DNA from: UBA11346 sp038060575
Lineage (GTDB): Bacteria > Planctomycetota > UBA11346
Direction of reading: 5' to 3'
DNA: 64,000 bases
NCBI GenBank assembly: GCA_964652775.1
Contig: CAZZAM010000005.1
Span: 62,001 to 126,000 of the forward strand
The position numbers were made by a program, and so were the translations under genes. Positions 43,968-52,574 of the stretch are shown in pieces. The notes under the pieces were generated by a model. That model did no database searches, was not told the DNA's origin, and saw only the letters and a program-made list of their open reading frames with translations. Position 1 is the stretch's first letter; every line of letters starts with the position of its first letter.

Positions 43968-44102
43968 TTCGAGTTAACAGGAGAGGCAGAGACGCAGAGG
44001 CCAGAAGAGTTTAGCCTCAGCAACTACGTCACCCGCAGGGTGATCCGCCCAGATCCCATAACTCCTTCGGATCTCTGCGCTTCCTGTTCTTCGAAACGCG
44101 GA
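43968..44102. repeat. Palindromic element, CTCTGCG-type arms, degenerate (family H copy 3)
   Basis: Short GGCAGAGACGCAGAGG and ATCTCTGCGC arms flank the perfect core TCACCCGCAGGGTGA (44029-44043). It separates convergent genes. Confidence 0.7.
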
Positions 44103-44116
44103 TTTTAGGGTAATTG

Positions 44117-45241
44117 TCAGAGCGCTGGTAACGCCGGCGGATCAACGCCCCAACTGAGCGTGGCACCGATGCCCGGCCGCTCATCGAGATCAATGCGATC
44201 AAGCTGCGGCATCGCAGGTGCTGCCTGCGTTCGAATCCAACGCAACAATGACGCCGCATCGGGCTGTTCAATTCCGGTCAGCGCATTCAGATCATGATGA
44301 TCCAGCAGACGGTAAATCGGCGTGAATAACTGCTTCACATCGCCGTAATCCACCGTCCAACCCAACACTTGGTCCAATGGCGCAGCCAGATGCAGACGCA
44401 GGCAGTAGCTGTGGCCATGCAGACGTCGCGCCTGGTGGTTTTCTGGCGCTGCGGTCAAACGCAGTGCGCCTTCAAATGTGAATTCCTTCCAAATGCGATG
44501 CTGCTTGCCGTCGAAGTGACAACCGGCCGTTGCTGTTTCGTAGACGCTAACCCACGACAACTCGGGCAACTGCGGCTTGAGTCGTTCCCACACCCACGCC
44601 GCCAACACCTCGCTGGTCGGATTGGTGAGGCCGGTGATGTCATTGAGGCAGCGATGGTCGAGCTGATGGATGAACGGCTTCCAGCGTTCCTGTAACACAT
44701 CGTAGTCGATGCCGAGATGATCCCCTGCCGCCAGCTGCTGTTGTGCGTGGAGCACGACTGCAAACCCGTGACCGTGCATGCGTCCGCACTGGTGACCTTG
44801 GGGAACATGCGGTAGTTGATGTGCCGCCTCAAAATGGAAACGACGCCAGACGTGAACGCTGCCATCGGCAGCAAGGTCTGCGCCTTGGTCCGGTGTACTC
44901 TGCACGCCGATCGTTTCGATGCCCGGCACACTGCGCTGGGCAACACTCTGACGCTCAAGCCGTTTGCGCAGCCAGCGCGCCAGCTCCTCATCAGTCGGCA
45001 CCGCCAGCATTTCGTTGAGGAAGCGATAATCGAGCTCGGCTACCACCTGATCCAAACAACCACTCAACGTTTCGACCTCGCCACCGCGATGCGCAGCCCA
45101 GCCGCTCGGTACATCCGCCGACACCCGCGCGAGAAATCCGTGGCCATGCAGACGCCGGCAGCGATGGCCATCGGGTAAAATCGCAACTGATCGCGCAGCT
45201 TCAAAACGACTGGTGGCATTAAAACGCAATCGATCAGGCAT
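44117..45241 (-). CDS. queD: Triple-domain 6-carboxytetrahydropterin synthase (QueD-like)
   Basis: 374 residues holding three QueD domains in tandem: about 1-118, 128-247 and 248-374. The middle one has all key residues: zinc His in FEAAH (141), catalytic Cys152, HGH (156, 158), LDHRCLN (195-196) and Glu235. Domain 1 keeps Cys28 and HGH but has FEAAR instead of FEAAH and DY instead of DH. Domain 3 keeps HGH and DH but has FEGAL and Ala at the Cys position. E. coli QueD is a single domain of about 120 residues that makes the queuosine precursor. It overlaps queC by 8 bp. Confidence 0.9.
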   Translation of the reverse strand: MPDRLRFNATSRFEAARSVAILPDGHRCRRLHGHGFLARVSADVPSGWAAHRGGEVETLSGCLDQVVAELDYRFLNEMLAVPTDEELARWLRKRLERQSVAQRSVPGIETIGVQSTPDQGADLAADGSVHVWRRFHFEAAHQLPHVPQGHQCGRMHGHGFAVVLHAQQQLAAGDHLGIDYDVLQERWKPFIHQLDHRCLNDITGLTNPTSEVLAAWVWERLKPQLPELSWVSVYETATAGCHFDGKQHRIWKEFTFEGALRLTAAPENHQARRLHGHSYCLRLHLAAPLDQVLGWTVDYGDVKQLFTPIYRLLDHHDLNALTGIEQPDAASLLRWIRTQAAPAMPQLDRIDLDERPGIGATLSWGVDPPALPAL

Positions 45242-45902
45242 GGAGTCTCACCAGTAAAGGATCTGGAATACCAGAGTCAGCAAAACCCTTGGCGCGCAAT
45301 ACGCAGGCTGGGCACGTTCCGCATGGTGGCACAGCACCGTCGTAACAGGTATGCGTCCAAGCGAGCAATTCGAGTGCGCCTTCACGTTGTGCGAGGCGCA
45401 CACTTTCGGCCTTCGTCATATGCATGAGTGGCGTATGGATCGTCACCTGGGATTCCATGCCGAGGCGCAGTGCTTGCTGCAATGCACTCATCGTGTCTGC
45501 CCGACAATCAGGATAACCGCTGTAATCGGTCTGACAGACTCCGGTAACCAGATCCGTCGTACCAAGCTGATACGCCCAGGCAGCTGCCAACGTCATGAAC
45601 AAGAGATTGCGACCAGGCACAAACGTGTTCGGAAGCTGATTGGCTTCGCGAACACCGTCACTCACCGCTTCGCTGCCAGTAAGCGCGTTTCCGCCCAGCG
45701 CCTTCAGACTATCGACCGGTATCGTGCGATGATGACGCACACCAGCCCGATGTGCGACCTCGATGGCGCTGGTCAACTCAATGCGATGGCGCTGCCCATA
45801 ATCAAACGTGATCGCATCAACCGGATCAAAGCGACGCTGCGCCCACACCAGACACGTGGTCGAGTCCTGACCACCAGAAAGTACGACAAGGGCCGCAGGC
45901 AT
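45234..45902 (-). CDS. queC: 7-cyano-7-deazaguanine (preQ0) synthase
   Basis: 222 residues. The PP-loop SGGQDSTTC near residue 10 binds ATP and the C-terminal cysteines CYDGAVPPCGTCPACVLR bind zinc. It converts CDG to preQ0 in queuosine synthesis. The stop overlaps the queD start. No preQ1 riboswitch was seen upstream, only a purine-rich palindrome. Confidence 0.95.
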   Translation of the reverse strand: MPAALVVLSGGQDSTTCLVWAQRRFDPVDAITFDYGQRHRIELTSAIEVAHRAGVRHHRTIPVDSLKALGGNALTGSEAVSDGVREANQLPNTFVPGRNLLFMTLAAAWAYQLGTTDLVTGVCQTDYSGYPDCRADTMSALQQALRLGMESQVTIHTPLMHMTKAESVRLAQREGALELLAWTHTCYDGAVPPCGTCPACVLRAKGFADSGIPDPLLVRLHA

Positions 45903-45910
45903 GGCGGGAG

Positions 45911-46012
45911 GATGGGGGCAATGGAGAAGAAGGAAGAAGGAAGAAGGATGAAGGATGAAGGGACCGTTATGCGGATTCTTCCTTCATCCTTCTGCCTTCT
46001 TACTTCCGCTTA
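45911..46012. repeat. Purine-rich GAAGGAT-type palindrome
   Basis: GAAGAAGGATGAAGGATGAA on the left and TTCCTTCATCCTTCTGCC on the right form an inverted repeat between the HNH gene stop and the queC start. Being directly upstream of queC it could affect read-through. Confidence 0.6.
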
Positions 46013-46016
46013 TTCT

Positions 46017-46574
46017 TTACGCTGCCCGCGAAGTCCACAGCGTGATTCCATGCCGGCGCAAACACGCCTGCCAGGTAGCGCGTTCGCGCGTGCGCACAGT
46101 CTTGAGCAGACAACGTAGCTTTTCTTCTTCGGTCAGCGCGCGCGGGGGATTCATCAGGCGCATGCCAGCTTCGTCCGGCGTGCGATCGCCTTTGGTGGTG
46201 TTGCACTTGCCACATGCGGTAACCACATTGGACAAGTTGTCCGGGCCACCACGCGAACGCGGCACGACATGGTCGCGCGTGCCACTGCTGATCCCGATCC
46301 GGGCACCGCAGTATTGGCAGGCGAAATCATCACGCGTGAACACCACCGTTTTGCTGGGGACTTCAAAGACACCGCGGCGGCGGCGGGTACGCACCACATA
46401 GCGCATGACGACAACGGCGGGCAACGCCAAGGTGAGGAACTGACTGCGCACAACTTCGTCGTAGGCCTCCAACACATCCGCCTTGCCGGTTAGCACGAGG
46501 CCGAGAGCATCGATCCAGCGCTCCTCGATGGCGAGGTAACCGTAATTCGCGTTCAAGACGAGGCAGCGGGACAT
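46017..46574 (-). CDS. HNH endonuclease family protein
   Basis: 185 residues. The C-terminal HNH core is CQYCGARIG, TRDHVVPRSRGGPDNLSN, ACGKCNTTKG: two CXXC zinc pairs and the catalytic His of DHVVPRS. The N terminus (SRCLVLNANYGYLAI) is typical of a widespread chromosomal group annotated simply as HNH endonuclease, often outside restriction loci. Role unknown. Confidence 0.9.
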   Translation of the reverse strand: MSRCLVLNANYGYLAIEERWIDALGLVLTGKADVLEAYDEVVRSQFLTLALPAVVVMRYVVRTRRRRGVFEVPSKTVVFTRDDFACQYCGARIGISSGTRDHVVPRSRGGPDNLSNVVTACGKCNTTKGDRTPDEAGMRLMNPPRALTEEEKLRCLLKTVRTRERATWQACLRRHGITLWTSRAA

Positions 46575-46652
46575 GGCGGGAGTGGCGGCACCGTAGCAGC
46601 CTTTGCCCAGATCGGAACCCCATGGTTGTCAGCGGGCGGTGAAACCATAGAC

Positions 46653-46778
46653 GGAGCAGTCCGGAGGCCCGGAAGCCCGGTGTCCCCATATATACATGTC
46701 ATTCGTGCTGTTCACCCGATGAATAATCGACCTGTGTTCTCGAATGCACTGCGATGTCCGGACTTCCGGACTGCCCCG
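46653..46778. repeat. Palindromic element, TCCGGA-type arms
   Basis: GCAGTCCGGAGGCCCGGAAG on the left and CTTCCGGACTGCC on the right, made of GTCCGGA-like units, flank a centre with TTCACCCGATGAA, a degenerate match to the TCACC...GGGTGA core. It lies just upstream of the HNH gene and beyond the 3' end of the CAP gene. Confidence 0.6.
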
Positions 46779-46785
46779 GTTAGCG

Positions 46786-48168
46786 TCACCGGGTAGTCTG
46801 GAAGACCCAATCCAGCGTCTGCGCCTTGCCGTCGACCTCGATCTTCAGGACAACCCGGTAGATCACCCCGGATTGCAACGGATCCTTGGCGATCAAACCC
46901 ACGACCTTCTGGAAACTATTGAAGTTCGGACTACCGCCTTGCTGGGGATCGAAGGTGTAGCAATCGACCGCCGCTCCCGGAGTCCCGTCCTTGCCCACCG
47001 GGGTCATGGTCCCCTCGACCAGCTTGAGTTTATTGGTTCCAAAGTACGCCGTGATCGGAAATCCAGCCTCACGATCACCATTGATCGGATCGGGAGACTC
47101 ATTGGCGAAATGGGTCAGAACGCCACGTTGATCGCGTGCCGGACACAGTACTGGCCACACAACCGGCATCGTCGCGATCAGATCACCACGACCATCGATC
47201 GCGCCATAGCGCTGATCGTAGCCAACCCCAAAACCACGCGTTTGCGGTCGGATGACATCCTGCCGATGGTAGAACGTCTGAACCATGCGCAGTCCAAGTT
47301 GGTCCGCCGGTGTGCCGCTTCCCAGGATGGAGCGCATGCCCGATGCGTGACCCTCGGCGGAATACCCTGGCTTATTGGCATCCTCAGGGTGAGCGAGCTG
47401 ATTGTTCAGCGCCATATAATGACAGTGCTTCTGTGCAGCTGCGCTGCTCGCTGGATTTTCAGGGCGCGGGGTGAGACCGATTTTCACGCGTTCTTTGTTC
47501 ACCCCTTGCAGCACCGGCAGGGCGTCAGACACGGTCGTCGTCAACTTGCGGCCCATTACTTCCGCGTTCTCGCCCCACGGTCCCATCTTGAATCCGGTCA
47601 GGTCCAGTTTCGCCGTGCACCAACGCTCGTCGGCCGGCGGCAAGGGAAACGCATACATTTGCCCCTGCCAGAGCAGCCCATCGACGTTGGGCGAGTTGAA
47701 CTGACCATCCCCGTCAACGTCAACCGCCACCAATACCTCGTCACCGATCTGCATGAGCATCGCACCGACGTTGCGCCACCGCCACACGTCATCTGAGCCA
47801 TGCGTGAATAGCACCGGCACGGTGACCGAGCGCTTTTTCCCATCGACGTCGCGTTCCAACTTGATCGCCAATTGGGCACCAGTCGCAACCTGACGGAAAC
47901 TGCCCTTGCCATCGCTGTCCACTTCCAAGCGCTTTTTCGCGTCGAGTCGCGTCGCGATGCGTTTACCACACATGGTAAAGCCATCACCAACCGGCTTGTC
48001 CCACGCTGGCAGGATCGGTGCCGACAACTCGACTCCCAGCGCGCCAGGCGCTAACTTCGTGACGACTGCAATTTTCTGATCAACTGCAGGTGGTGTCGGT
48101 GTTGGAGTTGATGCCGCGTCACCAGCGATGAGAACGGCACCAGCTGACAGGCAGAGCATGCAACGCAT
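46786..48168 (-). CDS. CAP/SCP-domain secreted protein
   Basis: About 460 residues from the ATG at 48168, which opens a signal peptide (RCMLCLSAGAVLIAGDA); the frame extends to 48285 without a better start. An N-terminal beta-rich part (about 30-220; VDVDGDGQFN) precedes a CAP-like domain (about 240-370; HCHYMALNNQLAHPEDANKP, MVQTFYHRQDV, GFGVGYDQR), and an Ig-like end (ITAYFGTNKLKLVEGTMT, YRVVLKIEVDGKAQTLDWVF). CAP proteins act outside the cell, but the bacterial role is often unclear. Confidence 0.72.
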   Translation of the reverse strand: MRCMLCLSAGAVLIAGDAASTPTPTPPAVDQKIAVVTKLAPGALGVELSAPILPAWDKPVGDGFTMCGKRIATRLDAKKRLEVDSDGKGSFRQVATGAQLAIKLERDVDGKKRSVTVPVLFTHGSDDVWRWRNVGAMLMQIGDEVLVAVDVDGDGQFNSPNVDGLLWQGQMYAFPLPPADERWCTAKLDLTGFKMGPWGENAEVMGRKLTTTVSDALPVLQGVNKERVKIGLTPRPENPASSAAAQKHCHYMALNNQLAHPEDANKPGYSAEGHASGMRSILGSGTPADQLGLRMVQTFYHRQDVIRPQTRGFGVGYDQRYGAIDGRGDLIATMPVVWPVLCPARDQRGVLTHFANESPDPINGDREAGFPITAYFGTNKLKLVEGTMTPVGKDGTPGAAVDCYTFDPQQGGSPNFNSFQKVVGLIAKDPLQSGVIYRVVLKIEVDGKAQTLDWVFQTTR

Positions 48169-48318
48169 GACGGCAGCATAGTGGCCCTCGACGCCGATCT
48201 GCGGATAAATACCGGTTGGCTGTAGTGGTGTCTTCCAGTGTCTCATGTTGACGTACCCGCAGAGCGCAAGCCCATGCGCTAGCATTCCGAAACGCCGTTC
48301 GTGCGTTATACCCTGCCC

Positions 48319-49731
48319 ATGCCCGTGTCATTGACCTTCCTCGGCGCCGCGCGCTCGGTGACCGGCTCTCGTCATCTGTTCACCGCCCATGGGCGATGCG
48401 TCCTGGTCGATTGCGGCCTGCACCAGGAACGCGAATTCCAAGGACGCAACTGGGATCCGTTTCCGATCCCGCCAACGTCCATCGATGCCGTCGTGCTCAC
48501 CCATGGACATTTGGATCACTGCGGGCTCCTGCCGCGTCTCATCGCCCAAGGATTCAGAGGTCAGGTATTCTGTACCAAGGCGACTGCCGGCATTGCCCAA
48601 CTGGTGATGGCCGACAGCGCGCAGCTGATGGCCGAAGACGCGCGCACCAAAGAAAAACGCCACGCCCGCGAGGGACGCCGCCGCCGTGATGGCTACCAAC
48701 CATTGTACACCGCCGAGGATGCCCGTGCCGCCGGCCAACGTATGCGCCCGGTTGCCTGGCGCACGCCAACCGATGTTGCTCCGGGCATCACCGCGACATT
48801 TTTCCCAGCTGGTCATATCCTTGGCTCGGCACTGATCCGCCTTGCTGCGGACAACACCAGCGTCCTGTTCAGCGGCGACCTGGGCTCAGGTGATAGTCCA
48901 CTGGTTGAAGGCCCGGCCACCAACGTTGGTGCTGAACACCTCGTTGTCGAGTCCACCTACGGCGACCGTGATCACGAACCCCGCGATCTTGATACGCGAC
49001 TCACCGGCGTCCTGGATGCCGCTTGGCAACGCGGCGGCAACGTCGTGGTCCCGTGCTTCGCCATTGAGCGTGCGCAAGAACTGCTCTTTCGTCTGCATTA
49101 TCTGCACGACCAACGGCGACTAGCGCCTTGGCGCATCTTCCTCGATAGCCCGATGGCAATTGATGTACTGGATGTATTCAGGGCCAATCCCGATGCCTGC
49201 CTGCCTGCGATTCGCGATCTCCTGCGCGCTGGCCACGATCCGTTCCTTGCCCCCAATCTGACCTACTGCGGCGATCGCGAACAATCCAAGACGATCAATC
49301 AGGTTGAACATCGGGCGCTTATCTTAGCGGGATCCGGCATGTGCACCGGCGGTCGCGTGAAGCACCACCTGGACCGACATCTGGAACGCAGCGATAGCAC
49401 GGTGCTGTTCGTTGGCTACCAAGCATCAGGCACGCTTGGCCGACAGATCATCGAGACACGCCATCGACCAACCGATGCGCCGCTGACAAAAGTCCGTCTC
49501 TTTGGACGCCAGCGCGAGGTCCGTTGCACGATCGAACAGCTCACCGGCTTCAGTGCCCATGCAGGGCGAACGCAGTTATTCGCTTGGATCAAGCAGGTAA
49601 CACCGTCACCGCATCGCGTGTTTGTTGTCCACGGCAGTCAGCGGGTTGCGCCAGCGTTCGCCACTGAACTTGCCACACGAACGGGATGGTCAGTGGTAGC
49701 ACCAACGTATGGTGAAGAGATTATGCTCTAA
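48319..49731 (+). CDS. Metallo-beta-lactamase/beta-CASP RNA nuclease family
   Basis: About 470 residues from the ATG at 48319 (an in-frame GTG at 48301 is also open). MBL motifs: LVDCGLHQ, THGHLDHCG (HXHXDH), FPAGHILGSA, LFSGDLG. The beta-CASP part has VVPCFAIERAQELL, ILAGSGMCTGGRVKHHL and FSAHAGRTQ. This is the CPSF73/Ysh1-like bacterial family of exo- or endoribonucleases. Nine base pairs separate it from convergent thiL. Confidence 0.9.
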   Translation: MPVSLTFLGAARSVTGSRHLFTAHGRCVLVDCGLHQEREFQGRNWDPFPIPPTSIDAVVLTHGHLDHCGLLPRLIAQGFRGQVFCTKATAGIAQLVMADSAQLMAEDARTKEKRHAREGRRRRDGYQPLYTAEDARAAGQRMRPVAWRTPTDVAPGITATFFPAGHILGSALIRLAADNTSVLFSGDLGSGDSPLVEGPATNVGAEHLVVESTYGDRDHEPRDLDTRLTGVLDAAWQRGGNVVVPCFAIERAQELLFRLHYLHDQRRLAPWRIFLDSPMAIDVLDVFRANPDACLPAIRDLLRAGHDPFLAPNLTYCGDREQSKTINQVEHRALILAGSGMCTGGRVKHHLDRHLERSDSTVLFVGYQASGTLGRQIIETRHRPTDAPLTKVRLFGRQREVRCTIEQLTGFSAHAGRTQLFAWIKQVTPSPHRVFVVHGSQRVAPAFATELATRTGWSVVAPTYGEEIML

Positions 49732-49740
49732 ACCCTGAGA

Positions 49741-50649
49741 TTATCCGCGGTGTTCATATCCGCGATAGCTCAGCGGCACCCGGCGCTGGTGACGATCTTC
49801 CATCCATGCGCCCGGCTCCTCGACCAGCCAACCGATCGTTGATAGCGGAATTGGGAATGGCCACGCCAGCTGCAAGGTTGGCCATTGGCTGCCTTCGACT
49901 GCAATCAGTAATTCATAATCTTCGCCATCGCACATCGCCGCGGTCACCGTATCCGACATCGACTCGACATCTGCATGTACGGGAATCTGGTCAGGCAGCA
50001 GCAGACAGCCGCAGCCAGACGCCTCAGCAAGTTTTGGTGCATCTGCTGCGGGGCCGTCGCTGATGTCCATCATGGCGTGCACGAAGTGCTGTTGCGCCAA
50101 CCACTGACCTTCAGCCAAGCGCGGCTCAGGACGCAAATGTCGACCGCTGGCCAGCGAGCCACCGAAGCTGCCGGTGACCACGAGGAGATCGCCGGTCCGG
50201 CCACCAGATCGGCGCACCAATCGGCCGGGAGTGCCTTGTGTGCCAGAAACAGCTTCACCCCAGACGGTAACTGAAACCACCAAACTATCAGCAGCGGTCG
50301 TGTCGCCGCCGAGCAACGGACAGTGCAGCCGTTCCAATTCGCTCGCGAGACCGTCCATTACTGCCGCAGCATCCCAATGCGCCGAACACGAGATCGCCAC
50401 CACGGCCCCAACCGGGCGCGCGCCCATCGCAGCCAGATCAGAAATCGCTGCGGCGGCAGCTTTGCGACCTACCGCACGCGGATCGTCACCACGCCGGAAA
50501 TGGTGGTTTTCTGCGATCGCATCAACTGATAAACAGGTTTCACCACGCGGTGTCCATATGCAACAGTCGTCACCGATCCCAGTCATCCCGTCCGGGGCGC
50601 GGGCACGCTCGCGCAGGGCGCGGATGAGTTTGTTCTCGTCGAGCGTCAC
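49741..50649 (-). CDS. thiL: Thiamine-monophosphate kinase
   Basis: 302 residues. GIGDDCCIW near the N terminus, DAIAENHHFR, AAISDLAAMGARP, LLGGDTTA, and MMDISDGPAADAPKLA match ThiL. It phosphorylates thiamine monophosphate to the active diphosphate. Third gene of a map-small ORF-thiL operon. thiD lies elsewhere in the window (56380). One base separates it from the small gene upstream. Confidence 0.93.
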   Translation of the reverse strand: MTLDENKLIRALRERARAPDGMTGIGDDCCIWTPRGETCLSVDAIAENHHFRRGDDPRAVGRKAAAAAISDLAAMGARPVGAVVAISCSAHWDAAAVMDGLASELERLHCPLLGGDTTAADSLVVSVTVWGEAVSGTQGTPGRLVRRSGGRTGDLLVVTGSFGGSLASGRHLRPEPRLAEGQWLAQQHFVHAMMDISDGPAADAPKLAEASGCGCLLLPDQIPVHADVESMSDTVTAAMCDGEDYELLIAVEGSQWPTLQLAWPFPIPLSTIGWLVEEPGAWMEDRHQRRVPLSYRGYEHRG

Positions 50650-50650
50650 G

Positions 50651-50845
50651 TCAGCGCGCGGTCAATTCGCGGCGGCGAACCTGGATCGCGGCGCGCAACT
50701 CGGCCGCACGACGTTCAACCTCAGCGATACGCGCGGGCCGCGCCGGATACACTGGATGATTCAGTTCGTTGGCGGCGGTCATCACTGCGCGCAACTCGTC
50801 GAGCAAGGATTCAAGGACAGAATCAGCATCAGCGATGGCCGTCAT
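50651..50845 (-). CDS. Small helical protein coupled to map and thiL
   Basis: 64 residues, ATG at 50845 overlapping the map stop by 4 bp and ending one base before thiL. The sequence is helical and charged (VLESLLDELRAVMTAANELN, RIAEVERRAAELRAAIQVRR). I do not recognise it. Strong translational coupling on both sides argues that it is real. A frame open to 50998 is only antiparallel overlap with map. Confidence 0.6.
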   Translation of the reverse strand: MTAIADADSVLESLLDELRAVMTAANELNHPVYPARPARIAEVERRAAELRAAIQVRRRELTAR

Positions 50846-51852
50846 TTGATTTTCAGGAATGGCTGTGGCTCGGTCGGCAGCAAGGTCAGGATCTCGACTC
50901 CGTGATCTGTCACCAGGATGGTGTGCTCGTGTTGTGCACTTCGCCGCAGATCGGCCGTAACCGCCGTCCAGCCATCGTCCCAGCTGCGGTGCTTCCATGA
51001 ACCCTGATTAATCATCGGCTCGATCGTGAAGGTCATGCCGGGCTTGATCTCAAAGGTTGCGCCGGCGTCGTAATAGTGCGGCACCTGCGGATCCATGTGG
51101 AACTGCTCGCCAATGCCGTGACCAACAAACGCGCGCACCACGCCGTAACCGTTTGCCTCGGCGTGTTGACTGATCGCGCGGCCAACATCGCGGATTTGAC
51201 CACCGGCTTTCACCGCGCCGATGCCTTTCATCAAACAGGCATGGGTGATGTCGATCAGGCGACGACTCTCGAAATCGATCGTCCCAACCGCGACGGTTTC
51301 GGAACAGTCGCCGTGCATGCCGTCCAGGAAAATGGTCACATCGAGATTGACGATGTCACCGTCTTCCAGTTTGCGATCGTCGGGAATACCGTGGCAGATA
51401 ACTTCATTCACCGAGGTGCACAGTGACTTCGGGAAGCCACAGTATCCAAGCGTCGACGGGAATCCGCCGAGGTCGATGTAGGCTTGATGCGTCACGGCAT
51501 CGAGATGATCGGTCGTGACACCGGGCGCGACCGCCCGCTTGGTGATCTCCAACACCTGGCGCGCTGCGGCACATGCACGCCGCATACGCGCGATCTGGTC
51601 TGGACCTTTGATGACGTCTTTGATTCGGGAGCCTGGTCGACCATCGGGACGCAGGGCGTAGTCCGGACGTAAAATGTGCGCCGGCACCTCGCGACGTGGC
51701 GACTTGCCGCCCGGCCTAATCGGACGCATGGGTGGAGTCACGCCCTTGGCCTCGGCCGCCGCAAGCTGGTCCATGAGGTCACGCGGTTGGTGGCACTTCT
51801 TGTACTTTTTGCCGCTGTTGCACCAGCAGATGTCATTGGGTCCGAGTTTCAC
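50842..51852 (-). CDS. map: Type I methionine aminopeptidase with N-terminal SEC-C zinc motif
   Basis: About 336 residues from the GTG at 51852 (VKLGPNDICWCNSGKKYKKC), with AAGG upstream; a longer frame to 51927 has no support. SEC-C motif CWC...KKCH near residue 10, then a Pro/Arg linker and the peptidase with its metal ligands in NLDVTIFLDGMHGDCSET (two Asp), FVGHGIGEQFH (His), FTIEPM (Glu) and SAQHEHT (Glu). It removes N-terminal Met. The SEC-C extension, known in some type I enzymes, may help ribosome binding. First gene of its operon. Confidence 0.92.
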   Translation of the reverse strand: MKLGPNDICWCNSGKKYKKCHQPRDLMDQLAAAEAKGVTPPMRPIRPGGKSPRREVPAHILRPDYALRPDGRPGSRIKDVIKGPDQIARMRRACAAARQVLEITKRAVAPGVTTDHLDAVTHQAYIDLGGFPSTLGYCGFPKSLCTSVNEVICHGIPDDRKLEDGDIVNLDVTIFLDGMHGDCSETVAVGTIDFESRRLIDITHACLMKGIGAVKAGGQIRDVGRAISQHAEANGYGVVRAFVGHGIGEQFHMDPQVPHYYDAGATFEIKPGMTFTIEPMINQGSWKHRSWDDGWTAVTADLRRSAQHEHTILVTDHGVEILTLLPTEPQPFLKIK

Positions 51853-51919
51853 CTGATGCGCCTTGGACGGACACCGTAGCCACTCGCACGGCGACGCCAA
51901 CCGACTTGCGCCACGGCAG

Positions 51920-52014
51920 AAGGGCAAAGGATGCAGGAGGAAGGATGAATGAAGAAAACGGCGTTTTCAGACAGTTTTCATCATTCTTTCTTCTTACTTC
52001 TCACTTTCCTTCCC
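51920..52014. repeat. Purine-rich GAAGGAT-type palindrome
   Basis: GGATGCAGGAGGAAGGATGA on the left and TTCATCATTCTTTCTTCTTA on the right form an imperfect inverted repeat, in the divergent gap between map and ridA, so it is not simply a terminator. Confidence 0.55.
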
Positions 52015-52025
52015 CCGGAGCCCCC

Positions 52026-52403
52026 ATGCGCATGCCCATCACCTCGACCGACGCTCCCGCCGCCATCGGCCCGTACAGCCAGGCTGTCAAAGCCGGTGGC
52101 ATGCTCTGGTGCTCTGGCTCGCTTGGCCTGGACCCATCCAAGGGCGTGTTCGTTTCCGAGGACACTGCCGCCCAGGCGGAACAGTGCCTCCGCAACCTCG
52201 ATGCGATTTGTCGCGAAGCTGGCACCGGCCTCTCGAAAGCGGTTAAGTGCACTATTTTCCTGACCAACCTGGCCGACTTTCAGGCCGTGAACGCGGTGTA
52301 CGCCAAATGGTTCGAGGCCCCCTTCCCCGCCCGCGCCACCGTGCAGGTCTCAGCGTTGCCGAAGGGCGGCAAGGTCGAGATCGACGCCGTCGTCGAATTG
52401 TGA
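52026..52403 (+). CDS. ridA: RidA-family enamine/imine deaminase
   Basis: About 125 residues from the ATG at 52026, with CCGGAG upstream; the frame is open to 51906, but through repeat DNA. Motifs: APAAIGPYSQAVKAGGMLWCSG, CTIFLTNLADFQAVNAVY, and PARATVQVSALPKGGKVEIDAV, with the substrate-binding Arg. It hydrolyses reactive 2-aminoacrylate and related imines made by PLP enzymes. Likely cytoplasmic trimer. Confidence 0.94.
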   Translation: MRMPITSTDAPAAIGPYSQAVKAGGMLWCSGSLGLDPSKGVFVSEDTAAQAEQCLRNLDAICREAGTGLSKAVKCTIFLTNLADFQAVNAVYAKWFEAPFPARATVQVSALPKGGKVEIDAVVEL

Positions 52404-52415
52404 TGGACTTTTTTT

Positions 52416-52566
52416 TGCCGCAGAGGCGCAGAGGGCCGCAGAGGGCCGCAGAGGAATGCATGGGGGCAACATCCATCGAAGCTCGGTGTATGTGGCCGTC
52501 TCACTCCTTTCAGATTCGTCTCTGCGGCCCTCCGCGGCACTCTGCGCCTCTGCGGCTTTCACCGGA
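52416..52566. repeat. Palindromic element, CTCTGCG-type arms (family H copy without the core)
   Basis: GCCGCAGAGGCGCAGAGG plus repeated GGCCGCAGAGG on the left and CTCTGCGGCCCTCCGCGG, CTCTGCGCCTCTGCGGC on the right form a long hairpin. Its centre lacks the TCACC...GGGTGA core. It lies between ridA and rsmG. Confidence 0.75.
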
Positions 52567-52574
52567 ATTTTTTT

